Notes under the pieces: generated by a model
Database searches by the model: none
Seen by the model: only the letters and a program-made list of their open reading frames with translations
Told to the model about the DNA's origin: nothing
In this document: positions 13,401 through 24,010 of the stretch, one piece after another
How positions within the stretch are numbered: the stretch's first letter is position 1
Layout of the letters: each line of letters starts with the position of its first letter
DNA from: Luscinia megarhynchos
Taxonomy: Eukaryota; Chordata; Aves; Passeriformes; Turdidae
Length of the DNA: 64,000 bases
NCBI GenBank assembly: GCA_034336665.1
Contig: JAPFBE010000002.1
Coordinates: 31,909,406 to 31,973,405, forward strand
Direction: 5' to 3'
Translations under genes and position numbers: made by a program

Positions 13401-14404
13401 ATTTTTTTCTTACATGGAACTAGGATTAGTTTAATACCATAAAATTGTAACAGCAATCAAAATATCTTTCTACTACCTTACTTAAAACCTCTGAGTGACT
13501 TGTAATGAAAGGTGCAAGTTATTTTGATTTGCTTGAATTGAAGGTAAAGTGGAAACAAAAGCAAAAGAGGAAATGAGGTCTAAGACCAGACTGGGAGAAG
13601 GATCATCTTACTTCCACTAAAGAGGGAGTAAGGTTTTAAGTGAAAGGATATTTCAAAAGACTTTGAAATATTTTTGTTTTTAATAAAAAGTTTCTAAAGC
13701 ATAATAATGGAGTTTATAAATATGAACACTTTGATGTTAGAAAATTGAGCACTTCGGCTTTGAGGCACAAGGTCTCATTTCAGTGTTATCATTGCTAACA
13801 TTGCCAGTTGTGCATGATGTCAGCCTTTAATTTGTTTCTGTATTCTTTTCTCAAACACATTCTTTATCAGAGGTACTCAGAAGGAGAACACTGGACAGCA
13901 CGTCTTGCAAACTCTGGAAGACCATGACACTTAAAACGTTCCATAATTTGTATTAATGTTCCTTCTCACTTTCTAGACAGTTAAATGGAAACATGTGTAG
14001 CCTGAGTTTCAAAAATGCTTAGTGCTCACAGCTGCAGGAGCCAAGAGTGGGAACTCTCTTCCGAACAGCAAATTCCCCAAACCAAAAGCTTTACCTTTGA
14101 GCTGCAATCCTGATTAGGGGTACCCATGGAGTTTTGACTGTTATGCCTCTTACACTGTGCCCTTTCTGCAGATAAGAACTATGCTCCCACATGGTACTGA
14201 CAATCCCCATTGCCAAGTGGAATGTGGAAATGAATTATTTGAAATTTAAAATTATGGTATTTTGGAATAACACTCCAGGGAATTAGTAAGTCTGTGTTTG
14301 GTCAGGTGTTAACATGGAAGTACATGAGGAATACCACAGATAAACAGAAATACCAATAAAACACATAAATCAAATCAACAAACATCAAAGAACAAGAATC
14401 AAAG

Positions 14405-14805
14405 AACACTTGAGGTTAGCAGGGTTCTCCGATGGTCATCTGGTCCAATGCTTGCTGAGCCTCCCAGAACCATTTGTCCAGGGTGGTTTTTGAATATCTC
14501 CAAGGAAGGAGATTCCAGAAGCTCCCTGGGCTATCTGTGCCAGTGCTCAGTCACCATTTTTGCTACGGTGTCTCCTGATGTTGAAGCCTCCTGTGTTTCA
14601 GTTTGTGCCCATTGTCTCTGTACCACTGAAGACCCTGGATCCTCTTCTTTGCATGCTTACTTCAGGCTTTTTTACATATTGGTGAGATCCTCTCTGAGCC
14701 TTCTCCTCTCTAGGCTAAACAGCTCCCCCAGCTTTCTCAGCCCCTCCTCACTGGAGAGATGCTCCAGTTTCTTAATAACCTCTGTGGCCCTTCAGTCAAC
14801 AGATG
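14405..14805 (-). mobile_element. CR1 LINE 3' fragment, antisense
   Basis: On the + strand this reads as the complement of a CR1 3' end: a GTCATCTGGTCCAA block near 14436, a GGGTGGTTTTTGAATATCTC block near 14481, a TTTCAGTTTGTGCCCATTG block near 14600, and AGGCTAAACAGCTCCCCCAG near 14712. This order is typical of a 5'-truncated CR1 copy inserted opposite to the gene. The element is diverged. The 125-codon + strand open frame overlapping it is not a gene. Confidence 0.85.
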
Positions 14806-15730
14806 TGATGGGAACAGAATATTAAAGAGAGAAGGATAATGCCCATGGATTTGAGTTGAACAAAAATGATCACTCTAACATTTTTTATAATCTAGACAAC
14901 ATGTTTGAATGCATTATTTTCATGTGTAATTTTTAGGTATTCTTACAAATGCTAAACCAGTTATATTGTGCTTCACTATAATGGGAGTTCCACCTCCTTT
15001 CTTATGGATCTTTAGCTAGGAAGCTGCAGACTCATTGCCTAGACTGTTAACGCTAGACCTTAGCAAGAGAAACCTGCTTATTTCTTAGAGAAATGAACTT
15101 CTAGTTTTGTACAGATCTTTTGGAGTGTTTGAAACTGGTCTACCATCCTTCTCTGTAATCTTTCCCTCCTTTTCTTTTCCCTCCTCATGTACCACTAAGA
15201 GAGTGCTGAGGACAGTATGTGATATGTAAGAGGTGTGATGGCAGTGCCCCTTTGAGCTAACCTCCAGAGATTTAATACAAGTGCAGAAAATAGATCAGAA
15301 GGTTTTCTAATTAATTTTCAAAGAGCAGACATTGTGCTCTGATTTCTGAAAAATATTGTATCTACAATTCCAAAACTGACAGAAAAGACTAAGGACTGTA
15401 ACTCCTGAAATTTTTACTTGGAGCAGATGATATACCCTCTTTATGAATTTCTGTAATTATCTAGTAATTAAGTAAAACAATCAGTCTGGACAACATACCA
15501 TGCATGCAGACAGAAATTCAGCTATGCACTTAAAAGAAATGCTTTGTGTAGGCATCCAAATTAATTTTTCCTCTGGTTTTGGTCATTATGTCTGTGCCAT
15601 ACCACAGTAGGGATCAATTTCACTATCTGCCTATGAAATACCAAGAGATTCTACATAATTATTTAGAAATCTTTGGTCAGTATCAAATGAAGATGAATGT
15701 CCTGGTTATCTGACTGGTTTTCATCCACAG

Positions 15731-15848
15731 TGCATGCATTGGATCCCAAGACCCTTACTGTGGCTGGGACATGGTGATGAAGAAATGCACAACGCTGGAA
15801 GAAAGTCTGAGCATGAGTCAATGGGAGCAAAGCATTACCGTGTGTCCA
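15731..15848 (+). CDS. SEMA5A: SEMA5A coding exon: PSI domain
   Basis: This 118-base exon lies between the acceptor TTTTCATCCACAG and the donor GTAAGT. Its first base completes a Ser codon with AG from exon 1; 39 codons follow and it ends in phase 0 after CCA. It encodes ACIGSQDPYCGWDMVMKKC, then TTLEESLSMSQWEQSITVCP. The CIGxxDPYCGWD signature is that of the plexin-semaphorin-integrin (PSI) domain, a small disulphide-rich module between the Sema domain and the TSP1 repeats that orients the propeller. The cysteines expected for this segment are present and there is no stop codon. The wording matches SEMA5A more closely than SEMA5B. Confidence 0.95.
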
Positions 15849-18420
15849 GTAAGTCCAAAAAACCTTTGATTCTGTGTGGATTTTATGAAAATGAGCTGGC
15901 ATAAATTTTTCAACCTCAGAAAACTCCATTTAGTGCCATTTTCCCTAGGTTTTCCCATCAGATTTTAGCAGAATACCTAGGGGATTTTTTTTTCTATTTC
16001 TTATCTAACTACTTATATGATAAAATTATTCAGAGTAATTTCAAAGGCTGGTTGTTTTTATCTGTAATGTTTGTTTTCCCATCTTGAAAACAAATGTTTT
16101 CTAAGATAAGTGATATTGACGTATTTTTCTCTGCAGAATTTTTCTCCATTATGTGCTTTGAAAAAGTTTAATCACTAATGGTATAATCTTTTCTTTTAGA
16201 ATTATTATTGCTAATACAAAAGTCAATGAATTGGAAGGCTGAATTCCATGAGTTAAGTTTCACCCACATTAAAGACAGAGGTGATAATTACAATAAATGC
16301 AGGGTTTATATTTACAGAGGATTAACACTTCTCTTTGAAAATTATTTTGAATAAGTTCAATATAATATAAAAAAGCACCAACAAAATTGATTTGTATCTC
16401 TCATTTTTAATCTTATTCTGGTGTTGTTTTAATATTAATTCTTTTCCCTCACTCCAAAGCATGCAAAAAGAGGGTTTAAAAGTATCTTTCTTGTACTATT
16501 GAGCTGCTTTTTTTTTGGACATCCTTGCTGATTTGTCCTTCTGCCCATGAGGAGGGAGCCATTCCAAATCAATTCTGCTTTCATTCCTTGTAAGGACTTC
16601 TTGATCTTGTCCCCACTCACCAGTGGGGCACATGCATCATGGCATTCATGTTCTAATCTCCATGTGTTTACAAGCTCCCTTTAACCTCTTGATTACACCT
16701 CTCTCTCTTAAGCTGGGCATAGTTTAGTAACCTAGAGATGTGCAAAATCAGTATAAGGTTCTTCCAGCTTTGACCTGTGCTTTCTACACGTGTTGCAATA
16801 GGCTCAGATACAAACACTACACTGATTCTGAGGGCCTTCAGAACGTGCTCCTGTGTTCTGACTGTGTTTGACATTAAATAGAAATTTTTAAATTTTTTTT
16901 TTTCAAATTTTTAGCACTTTTAAAAAACGTTTGTCTTGTCCTGTCCTTTGCATCCACCTTCTCACATAGAGGAAAAAAAAATAGGCTTGTGTTCAATTCA
17001 TCTGCATTAGCATTTGAGCTAAAGTCAGGAGCAACTTTGGGGAAAATACTATGAGTACTGAAATGCCTTATTTTGTTGATATTTGCCTGGGTAGTCAGTC
17101 TGCTGTGCTCAGTCTTTGAATTGTGGCACTAGGCCTTATTTTCTTTTGTAGATATAGAACACAAGGCCAAGATGGGGTGGAGGGAGGAATAATTCAGAAA
17201 GCATAATTCCATTCTGTTCCGTTCGAACTGGAAAAACAATTATTCAGTATCTATTATATTACTTGTGCATAGAATAAGGCAGTCTAGTCAAAGCAGGGGA
17301 GCACCTAAGTCTTGCTTAAAATTTATCCATAGCTGTGAGATTTATTCTGCTGATCTGAGATTCAAAGACCTAGTGAACCTCCAAAGAAATTTTGCCCTTG
17401 AGCAGATTGAGCTTGCATAATATAAGGAAGATTTTAGAATTATCTATCTAAATTGAAAAGTGTGGGTTTATGCCTTTACAGTTTTAAAGCCTTATAAACT
17501 AAGTAACACATTATTAAGCAGATTGGAAAACATCATAGAAACTTTCCTCTAAACACAGTATTCTGGAAAACTGCAATCAATTACAATTTTGCTTAGCCAG
17601 GCTCTGAAATACTTGTTTTTATAGCATTTTTTTGTACTGTGCTCACAGGATATGTGAGCCAAGATGTAATTAATTTAATTTCGTAGGCAACTGAGCTATG
17701 TGCATCCTTAACATATACTAGATATATTCAAAACACTGTTGCAGGCAGAACATAACAGAATATTCAAAACATAGTCTCCCTCTTTTGGTCCCAGTTGCTT
17801 CCAATATCTTAATTCTCAGTAAAATTACTCTGATTTTTTAACATTGTAGAATTTTTTTTATTAATAAATGGCCATTTTCTTCTGAAATTGGATCAGAGAC
17901 ACTTCTATTTATATAATATTTCAGTCCAGGATAAAAAGTGTCACCAGTTTCCTTTGAGAAATTATTTCCTACAGAGTTATTCATATGGCTGAGTACTTAT
18001 AGACATGTCATGGTAGAGGAAAAAGGTGAATAGGAGAGATGGATGAGTGTCTGTGCTACCATCTCTGGAGTTTGGAGATCAGCTTTAAAAAATGTGGTTA
18101 TTTTGGTTATCTTGCTCTGATTTAATTCTCAGTTTGATTTTTAGGTTGTTGTTTCAGTTGGCATGAGTAAAGCAATTATGTATAGATATGGAGACTCATT
18201 AATGCTATGCCACATGTGTCCACTTTGACCACTTTTTCCAGTTGGTCATGTATCCCTATTACTCATCCAATAATTTTTATGGCAATGAAGGTTCATTGTT
18301 TTTTTGAAATATTTTCCAGTGGGACAACTTGCAATCCATCACTTAAAAATATGCTGACATTATCTAGGAGCTTTTACAAGGAAAATAAAAATAATTTTTA
18401 AAAATGTTTTTCAGGATTTT

Positions 18421-18460
18421 GGTTTTGGTTGTGCTTTTGGTTTTGTTTGTTTGTTTGTTT
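18421..18460. repeat. TTTG-rich simple repeat
   Basis: A G/T-only stretch made of GGTTTT units passes into four consecutive TTTG units (about 18443-18460), interrupted once by a C. It is low-complexity sequence with no other signal. Confidence 0.75.
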
Positions 18461-18589
18461 AATATAACTTTGCAACATGAAATGGCTGTATTTTACAGTT
18501 ATTCTCAGAGAAAGTATATGGGAAAGTAGTATAGGATCTGAGTTCATTTAGAGCTTCCAAAGTTCCAGAGACTCACTAAATTCTACAAA

Positions 18590-19560
18590 AAGTAATCTCA
18601 AACCAAAGATCTCTACAAAGTTAAAAACTGTGACCTTTACTCAGAGTGCAGAGGCACAAAGCAGGAAGGTGAGGTGGGTACAGAGAGACTTGAGACAAAG
18701 ATGAATATTTGGAGGACATTTGGGAGGAAAGGTCTAAGGGTATCTGCAGAAGGGAAAGTGTGAGGGTAGATTATTGGTTGGATAATTGCTGGACAGACTC
18801 AGGAGCTTACTATTTTCTGTTCTTCAGGTTTGTATTTTATTATAAGGGCATGGGTGTAAGAGAGAGTGTAGAGCATGGAGAATAAAAGAGTAAGAAGTAA
18901 GAGATAAGAGCAAGGGAGTGAAAGAGAGGTTAGAGAGAGATTTCCCGTTTACAATACAATAAGTATTCTTCTATGATGAATATTCTAATTTCCAATAACC
19001 AATCTAATACAAGATACTAATTTCCTAATATTTGCATGCAACCTATAGGAATCACTACATTACTATGTTTTATGGCTTTCTTATCTGTAACCCTTATCTT
19101 CAGACCTTTCCTGCCAGGCTTGGGACAGGATGTCTGTTGGTTCTTTGGTATTTGTGGCATTTGGTATCATCTAAACAAAGGAAGAGGCCTCAAACCTTAA
19201 CATGACTGTCTTCAGCATCTATGTCAAAGATTACTAACATCTCTATTTCATCTATTGTTTCAGAACTACTTGCTAGGCACTCATAAGATTTTTCCATTCC
19301 CTCCCCAACAGGAAAGGGTGACAAAACCAGGGTGGTAGAGAGGGAAAGCAGAGTGTAGTCATGCCAAGATGGTCTGACCGAATGTGATTTTTCCCTGGAG
19401 GTGTCAGATTGTGAAAGGTTAATGGGCATGGATTCTGGTGAGGGCTGCAAAGGCCCCTCATTGGTACATTTTGCTTTCCTGCAGTTGTATGATGAAATTG
19501 TTGGATATCACTTCTGAAAGGGAGATAGTCACAGAGAGACTGAGCAGTGAGTCATGGGCA
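18590..19560. mobile_element. Probable degraded avian LTR-type repeat
   Basis: The composition and several blocks resemble, from memory, an avian endogenous-retrovirus LTR: a purine-rich stretch (18640-18950), CTAATTTCCAATAACCAATC near 18986, GCATGCAACCTATAGGAATC near 19034, GCTTGGGACAGGATGTCTG near 19118, and CTCCCCAACAGGAAAGGGTG near 19301. No retroviral coding sequence is visible. The ends are guesses, the orientation is not settled, and the copy is clearly diverged. An alternative is another type of interspersed repeat. A repeat-library search would decide. Confidence 0.45.
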
Positions 19561-21036
19561 ACAGCAGAGACCCCAGTGGCATGATCTTTGCAGATAAAGA
19601 AATAATCATGAAGAAAGAGAATATATCATCAATTTATCTTTTTGAGTTCAAGCTTTCAGCTATGTTTTATGTGTACTTTCTCTGCCACTTAATGTGTATT
19701 ATGGTAACCATCAACAACTGTTAGCTTGTTAACCATAGAAAAGCTTTAGTTTATAATTATAGGTGCAACAATAAAGATGTTTCAATGCAGCACAGAAACA
19801 GAAAGCAGTAAAGGCATTTTTACATCTCTGACATAATTAGATTAGGGAAATAGAATTGTTAGTCTCTGGGCTATAAGTATTTATTAGACCAGCAGTGTAA
19901 GAGAGAATGAGTCAGCTTGCCACTTAAAAGCAAGTATTTCTTGTCTTACAAAGCCCAACAATGTAAATTCTACATGAGCAAAGGTTGGTGAGTTTTTTTC
20001 AATAAATACCTGTCAACAGATTTTGAAATGATGAATTATAGTTATGTCAGTTGTAGCTGACAGAATATATGCATAGCTGTTCTTGCACTAGTAATACTCG
20101 TGAAAAAGAAATTGTGGGAATTGTAATTAGTAGTGGAATTATAGTATCTTTGGCACAGTGGAAAGAATCAGCCAGAGTGTCAGTGGAAACATGCTCTATG
20201 TTGTAATTAAATCTCTTGTATCTTCAAAGTATTCGTGAAATGTAGATTTATCTTGCCACCATTGAAATAACTAAAAATAGTAAAGGAAGTTGCCATTTTA
20301 GATTGGTTATGACAACCTACAACTGTAATTCCTGTTTCAATATATAAGCAAATATTAAAGTGGATTAAAAATGACTCGAAGTTATTAATGCATGACTACA
20401 AGTGACACATATTTATTCTTACTAAGAGTGAATTTAAATGCTACTTAGCCTGCACTTCTTGATGCTGTTGTCTTGACTGAAAGTAACATGCAGCAAAAAA
20501 CCGACAAATTCCTTAATATTTAAGTGAAAAAGTGGCCATCATTTCTGTTTAGGATCACAGATTTATCAAGAATAACACCTTGCTAAAAAAATATTATGAA
20601 AATCTGTCTTTGCTGGGAGATGAATTCCCCATGTCCTGCCCCATTTTCTTTAGAAAAACTCATTTTCTAGCTCATTTTTTTTTCATCTGGGCAATGAAGA
20701 TTTCATATTAAATGTGTTACAGCTGCTTGATGGAAAGAAACATTCCAGTCAAGATGAGAATGGTCTGAACCTTCCAGTCAAAGGTGTTGAGAATTGAATT
20801 CTGTGGGAGCAAACTTTCATCATGTAGGGTTAGGTGCTGCTTTTTGGAGATGATTCTAGGATTTATACGTATAATTTCATGTAACATTTAGAGACTTTCT
20901 GATTTGGTCCTTATGAAATGGTACTGTATAACAGGCTTCAAAATCTGTTGGGTTTTTTTCAAAAATGACAGTTATTGTGGAGATTTGAGTTTGATCCATC
21001 CAGTTTTGTTGCCCTGGACTATTTCTGTGTTTAGAA

Positions 21037-21245
21037 TCACAGAATTGTTTGATTGGAAGGAAACTGAAAGATCATGTAGTTTCCCCCTGCCAAGGGCAAG
21101 GACACCTTCCTCTAGACCAGGTTGCTCAAAGCCCCATCCAGCCTGGCCTTGAACACTTCCATGGACTGGGCATCCAGAGTTTCTCATGGGAAACCTGTTC
21201 AGTGTCTCATCATCCTCATAGAGAATTTCTTCTTTGTTTCTTCCT
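21037..21245 (-). mobile_element. CR1 LINE 3' fragment, antisense
   Basis: It opens with AATCACAGAATTGTTTGATTGG-like sequence, which is the complement of a CR1 3' end, followed by GAAAGATCATGTAGTTTCC, AGACCAGGTTGCTCAAAGCC (near 21114), CCAGCCTGGCCTTGAACAC (near 21139) and AGAATTTCTTC (near 21221). This is the standard order for the last 200-250 bases of an avian CR1 copy inserted opposite to the gene. Its right end lies about 380 bases upstream of SEMA5A exon 3. Confidence 0.9.
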
Positions 21246-21621
21246 TATCCTCTGCTGGCTCTTCCTTTTTGATCTTGGGTTTTAGAGTCAGTCTCCGGGT
21301 TCCATTTTCACTGGAAAATTTTAGGAAGTAGGGAATACAGATGACAATCAACAGGTAGGCAAGCATGGTTGTGGAATGTAACAGTTGTGATTTGTGTTAT
21401 TGCTATGGTGGTGGCATCCAGTGGCTTGGATTGGTCAGAAGTTATGGAAATTATGCAGCTACAGGAATTATAAGGGGAGATTGCTCTCTGGAAGATGTAT
21501 CTCTCCAGTGAAGGCTGGTTTTGTTGGTGGCTGACTAAACCTTCATGCACAGCAGAATAAAGAGGTTGTGTAAAGGAACTGCCAAGTCTCAGGTAAGCAT
21601 TTCTGTTGTGTTTGCTTCTAG

Positions 21622-21803
21622 ATGAGGAATCTGACAGTGGATGGGCATTTTGGAACGTGGTCACAGTGGAAACCTTGCACCCACACCGATGGTGCCAGTG
21701 TTGGCTCCTGCCTCTGCAGGACGCGTGTGTGTGACAGTCCTGCTCCTCAGTGTGGAGGATGGCTGTGTGAAGGACCAACCATGGAGATTGCCAACTGCTC
21801 CAG
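21622..21803 (+). CDS. SEMA5A: SEMA5A coding exon: TSP1 repeat 1
   Basis: This 182-base exon starts in phase 0 after TTTGCTTCTAG and ends with two bases (AG) of a split codon before GTATGC. It encodes MRNLTVDGHFGTWSQWKPCT, then a segment including GSCLCRTRVCDSPAPQCGG, and ends MEIANCS. This is the first TSP1 module: a WSQW tryptophan pair of the kind that is C-mannosylated in the family, followed by the cysteine pattern and an arginine strand. Sequons NLT and NCS are present. TSP1 repeats of semaphorin-5A bind heparan and chondroitin sulphate proteoglycans, which can switch its guidance activity. Some variable positions differ from the mammalian protein as I recall it, but no conserved cysteine appears lost. 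The leading ATG is internal. Long open frames on the opposite strand (to 208 codons) are shadows of this exon. Confidence 0.95.
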
Positions 21804-23868
21804 GTATGCAAGACAATGTCAGGTTCTACCATGTGTGGTTTAAAACTTAACTTAATCAGAATAAAGCCTACCCTTTGAAATCTCCTCTGAAATCTCCTGA
21901 TCCCGTTCTGTGCATGAAAGGGCAAATGGGACATTGGAAAGTTTTCTCAGACTTAGTAGGAGACAGAATGAGTCAGAGAGCAAAGAGTAATTTCAAATGC
22001 TGTGTACAAAATAATGTTATCCTCAGGTAATTTTAACAAAAGCTCTGAAAAAAAAAATCAGTGTTATAATATCCAAAGTATGATACTTTTTCTCAGTTCT
22101 ATAATCCATAAAACTTTCTTTTCTGGAAGTTACTGCCTTAATTTTTTGGAGATCTCATATTACCATTGCAAGTTCTATTATCAGTCTGTATAGAATTCTT
22201 TAGCCACTCTTTTGCCTTCTTCAGGAACTGAACCACTCCCAGAGAAAATCAGTGAAAGCAGATAATTTCAAAGAGACTCAGAACATTATGTATTTGGAAG
22301 TTCATATTTAAAATATTATACACATGTATTATACATATTTTAATTGCAATATGAAACATATACTGGTGAATACTGCTTATTTTCAGTGATTCTGGTTTTT
22401 GTCTTTTTTTTTCTTTTTTTAGCATCACAATCACGTCATGATAGTGGATAAAAGTGATTACATTTCTGCACCATGTAACTGCAAGCTCTGTAAGGGAAAT
22501 AGTCTATTTTAGGAAAACTATTAAAAATCTAACTATGTATTATATTGTTAGATCAGGTCAGGACAATGATAGTAAAGATAAACATGCTGTGAGATACTGA
22601 ACAAGCAAAGAACAGCTGTCAGGTTTAGAAGGGAATTTAGAATGTGATTTGGGACTGGATTTGCATTCTACCTTTGGCATTATTACACTACTGTTTTAAT
22701 ATCTTACTTCTGTTAACACTGCTATATTAGTAAGGCACTGTTTTAACTTTTGCTTTTATGATGAAACATCAAAAGCTCAATAAAGTTGAGTTTTATTTTT
22801 CTCTACTTCTGTTTGTGTTCTACCAGTACAAAAACTTTAAGCTAGCCATATAAAGTTTTGGATAACAGCTGAAATGCAAATTTTTTTTTGGCCTAGGACA
22901 AGATATGAAATTCCTTTTCAGATGTTTGGTCTATAATATTTTTTCTAGGGTGTATTGGAGGGATCAGGAGTCCTTTCAAAATGTTCACAAATGCAAGGTA
23001 CAGCGTGTGAACTCTCTTAGCTTTTTTGTTACATGGCAGGCAAGGTATTGACATCTTATCAGAATAACCTGTTGAAATTGAGACCTAATGCATTTTAATG
23101 TTTACTTTAGTGTCACAGAGTCTTTTAGGTTGGAAAAGATTGAGTCCAACAATTAAGAAGCACTGCCTAGTCCACCACTAAACCATGTCCCCAAGTAAAA
23201 CATTTGCAAGCCTTTTAATATTCCAGGGATGATGACTCCACTATTTCCCTAGACAGCCTGCTTCAATGCTTGGCAACCCTTTTGGTGAAGGAATTTTTCC
23301 TGATATCCAGTCTAAATCTCTTTAACACAACATGATGCCATTTCCTTTCATTCTGTTCCTTGTTAAAATCAAGAGATCAACACCTGGGAGAAGAAACCAA
23401 CCCCCACCTCATTCCAATCACACAGTTGCAGAGAGAAATATGGTGTGCTCTGAGCCTCCTTTTCCTCCAGGCTTTACCTCCACTTTCCTTTCAGGCAAGG
23501 TAGCAAAATTTGACATTTTAATCTCCCTGAAAATGATATGTAATTTAAAGTCATCTTCAGAACATTGATACAGGAGTTTGACGTATGTAGTTTACCCAGA
23601 ACAAAGCGTCCAAAGCAACTAAATATCTTCATATCTTTGAGTTCTTGTGTAAGGAGGTAATTTTAGCAGTTGCTGATTACAAAGCATGGAATGAGAAATA
23701 TCAGGGCACCTTTTTTTTTGGTTCAGTATTCTTGAAGAAATGGAACACGATGCAGTGTTAATGACTTCTACAGAAATATTAATAGGTCAGATTCCACTGT
23801 CAGTCACACCTAATCAGCCATTCGCTATGTATAACAGATGACAGAGCCTGAGCTTTTTATTCTACCAG
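21804..23868 (+). other. SEMA5A: SEMA5A intron (2.1 kb)
   Basis: This short AT-rich intron lies between TSP1 repeats 1 and 2. It contains an antisense CR1 piece (about 23113-23475) and otherwise nothing recognisable. The acceptor is TTTTTATTCTACCAG, with a modest pyrimidine tract. Confidence 0.85.
23113..23475 (-). mobile_element. CR1 LINE 3' fragment, antisense
   Basis: The + strand carries the complement of a CR1 3' end in order: TTTTAGGTTGGAAAAGATTG near 23124, ACTAAACCATGTCCCCAAGT near 23178, CCAGGGATGATGACTCCACT near 23224, AATTTTTCCTGATATCCAG near 23291, and GAGAAGAAACCAACCCCCAC near 23389, ending near the GAGCCTCCTTTTCCTCC block at 23451. It has many substitutions, so it is an older copy. 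It lies about 390 bases upstream of exon 4. The small + strand open frame at 23332-23568 belongs to it and is not a gene. Confidence 0.9.
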
Positions 23869-24010
23869 AAATGGAGGCTGGACACCGTGGACTTCTTGGT
23901 CACCTTGTAGCACCACTTGTGGAATAGGCTTCCAAGTTCGTCAGCGCTCCTGCAGCAACCCAACCCCTCGACACGGAGGGCGTCTGTGTGGGACAGAATC
24001 GTGAGGAGAG
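23869..24010 (+). CDS. SEMA5A: SEMA5A coding exon: TSP1 repeat 2, with an apparent 2-base deletion
   Basis: The exon runs from the acceptor TTCTACCAG to the donor GAG|GTGGGT and is 142 bases. The first base completes an Arg codon from exon 3. It then reads [37 protein letters not shown] and RLC. After Cys the frame turns to GTES and hits TGA at 24002-24004. The family continues with VGQNREER after this Cys. Those codons are present two bases out of frame (GGA CAG AAT CGT GAG GAG AG, to the donor), so two bases of a TG run (23985-23990, three TG units where four are expected) seem to be missing. An intact exon would be 144 bases and would join exon 5 in phase. The tryptophan motifs WTPW and WTSW are intact. 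The lesion could be real, a sequencing or assembly error, or an inactive allele. Exon identity is certain; the cause of the break is not. Confidence 0.9.

Larger units (their letters stand above)
4077..15730 (+). other. SEMA5A: SEMA5A intron (11.7 kb)
   Basis: This is AT-rich non-coding sequence between the Sema and PSI exons. The phases of the two flanking exons join in frame, giving no sign that an exon is missing. It contains an imperfect TTTTACCATTC repeat, a sense CR1 fragment and an antisense CR1 fragment, listed separately. Open frames at 4889-5245 (minus) and 7807-8142 (minus) have no recognisable domain and no splice context. The rest shows only A/T runs. Confidence 0.85.
15849..21621 (+). 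other. SEMA5A: SEMA5A intron (5.8 kb)
   Basis: This is a phase 0 intron between the PSI exon and the first TSP1 exon. It contains a TTTG-rich simple repeat at 18421-18460, an LTR-like block at about 18590-19560 and an antisense CR1 piece at 21037-21245. No additional exon or RNA gene was recognised. The acceptor at its end is TTTGCTTCTAG. Confidence 0.85.

Noticed and set aside
14448..14825. 125-codon + strand open frame
   Set aside because: It is the complement of an antisense CR1 fragment and has no independent support.
21308..21934. 208-codon minus-strand open frame
   Set aside because: It lies antisense over SEMA5A exon 3 and its flanks. The openness comes from the complement of coding sequence, and the product has no recognisable domain.
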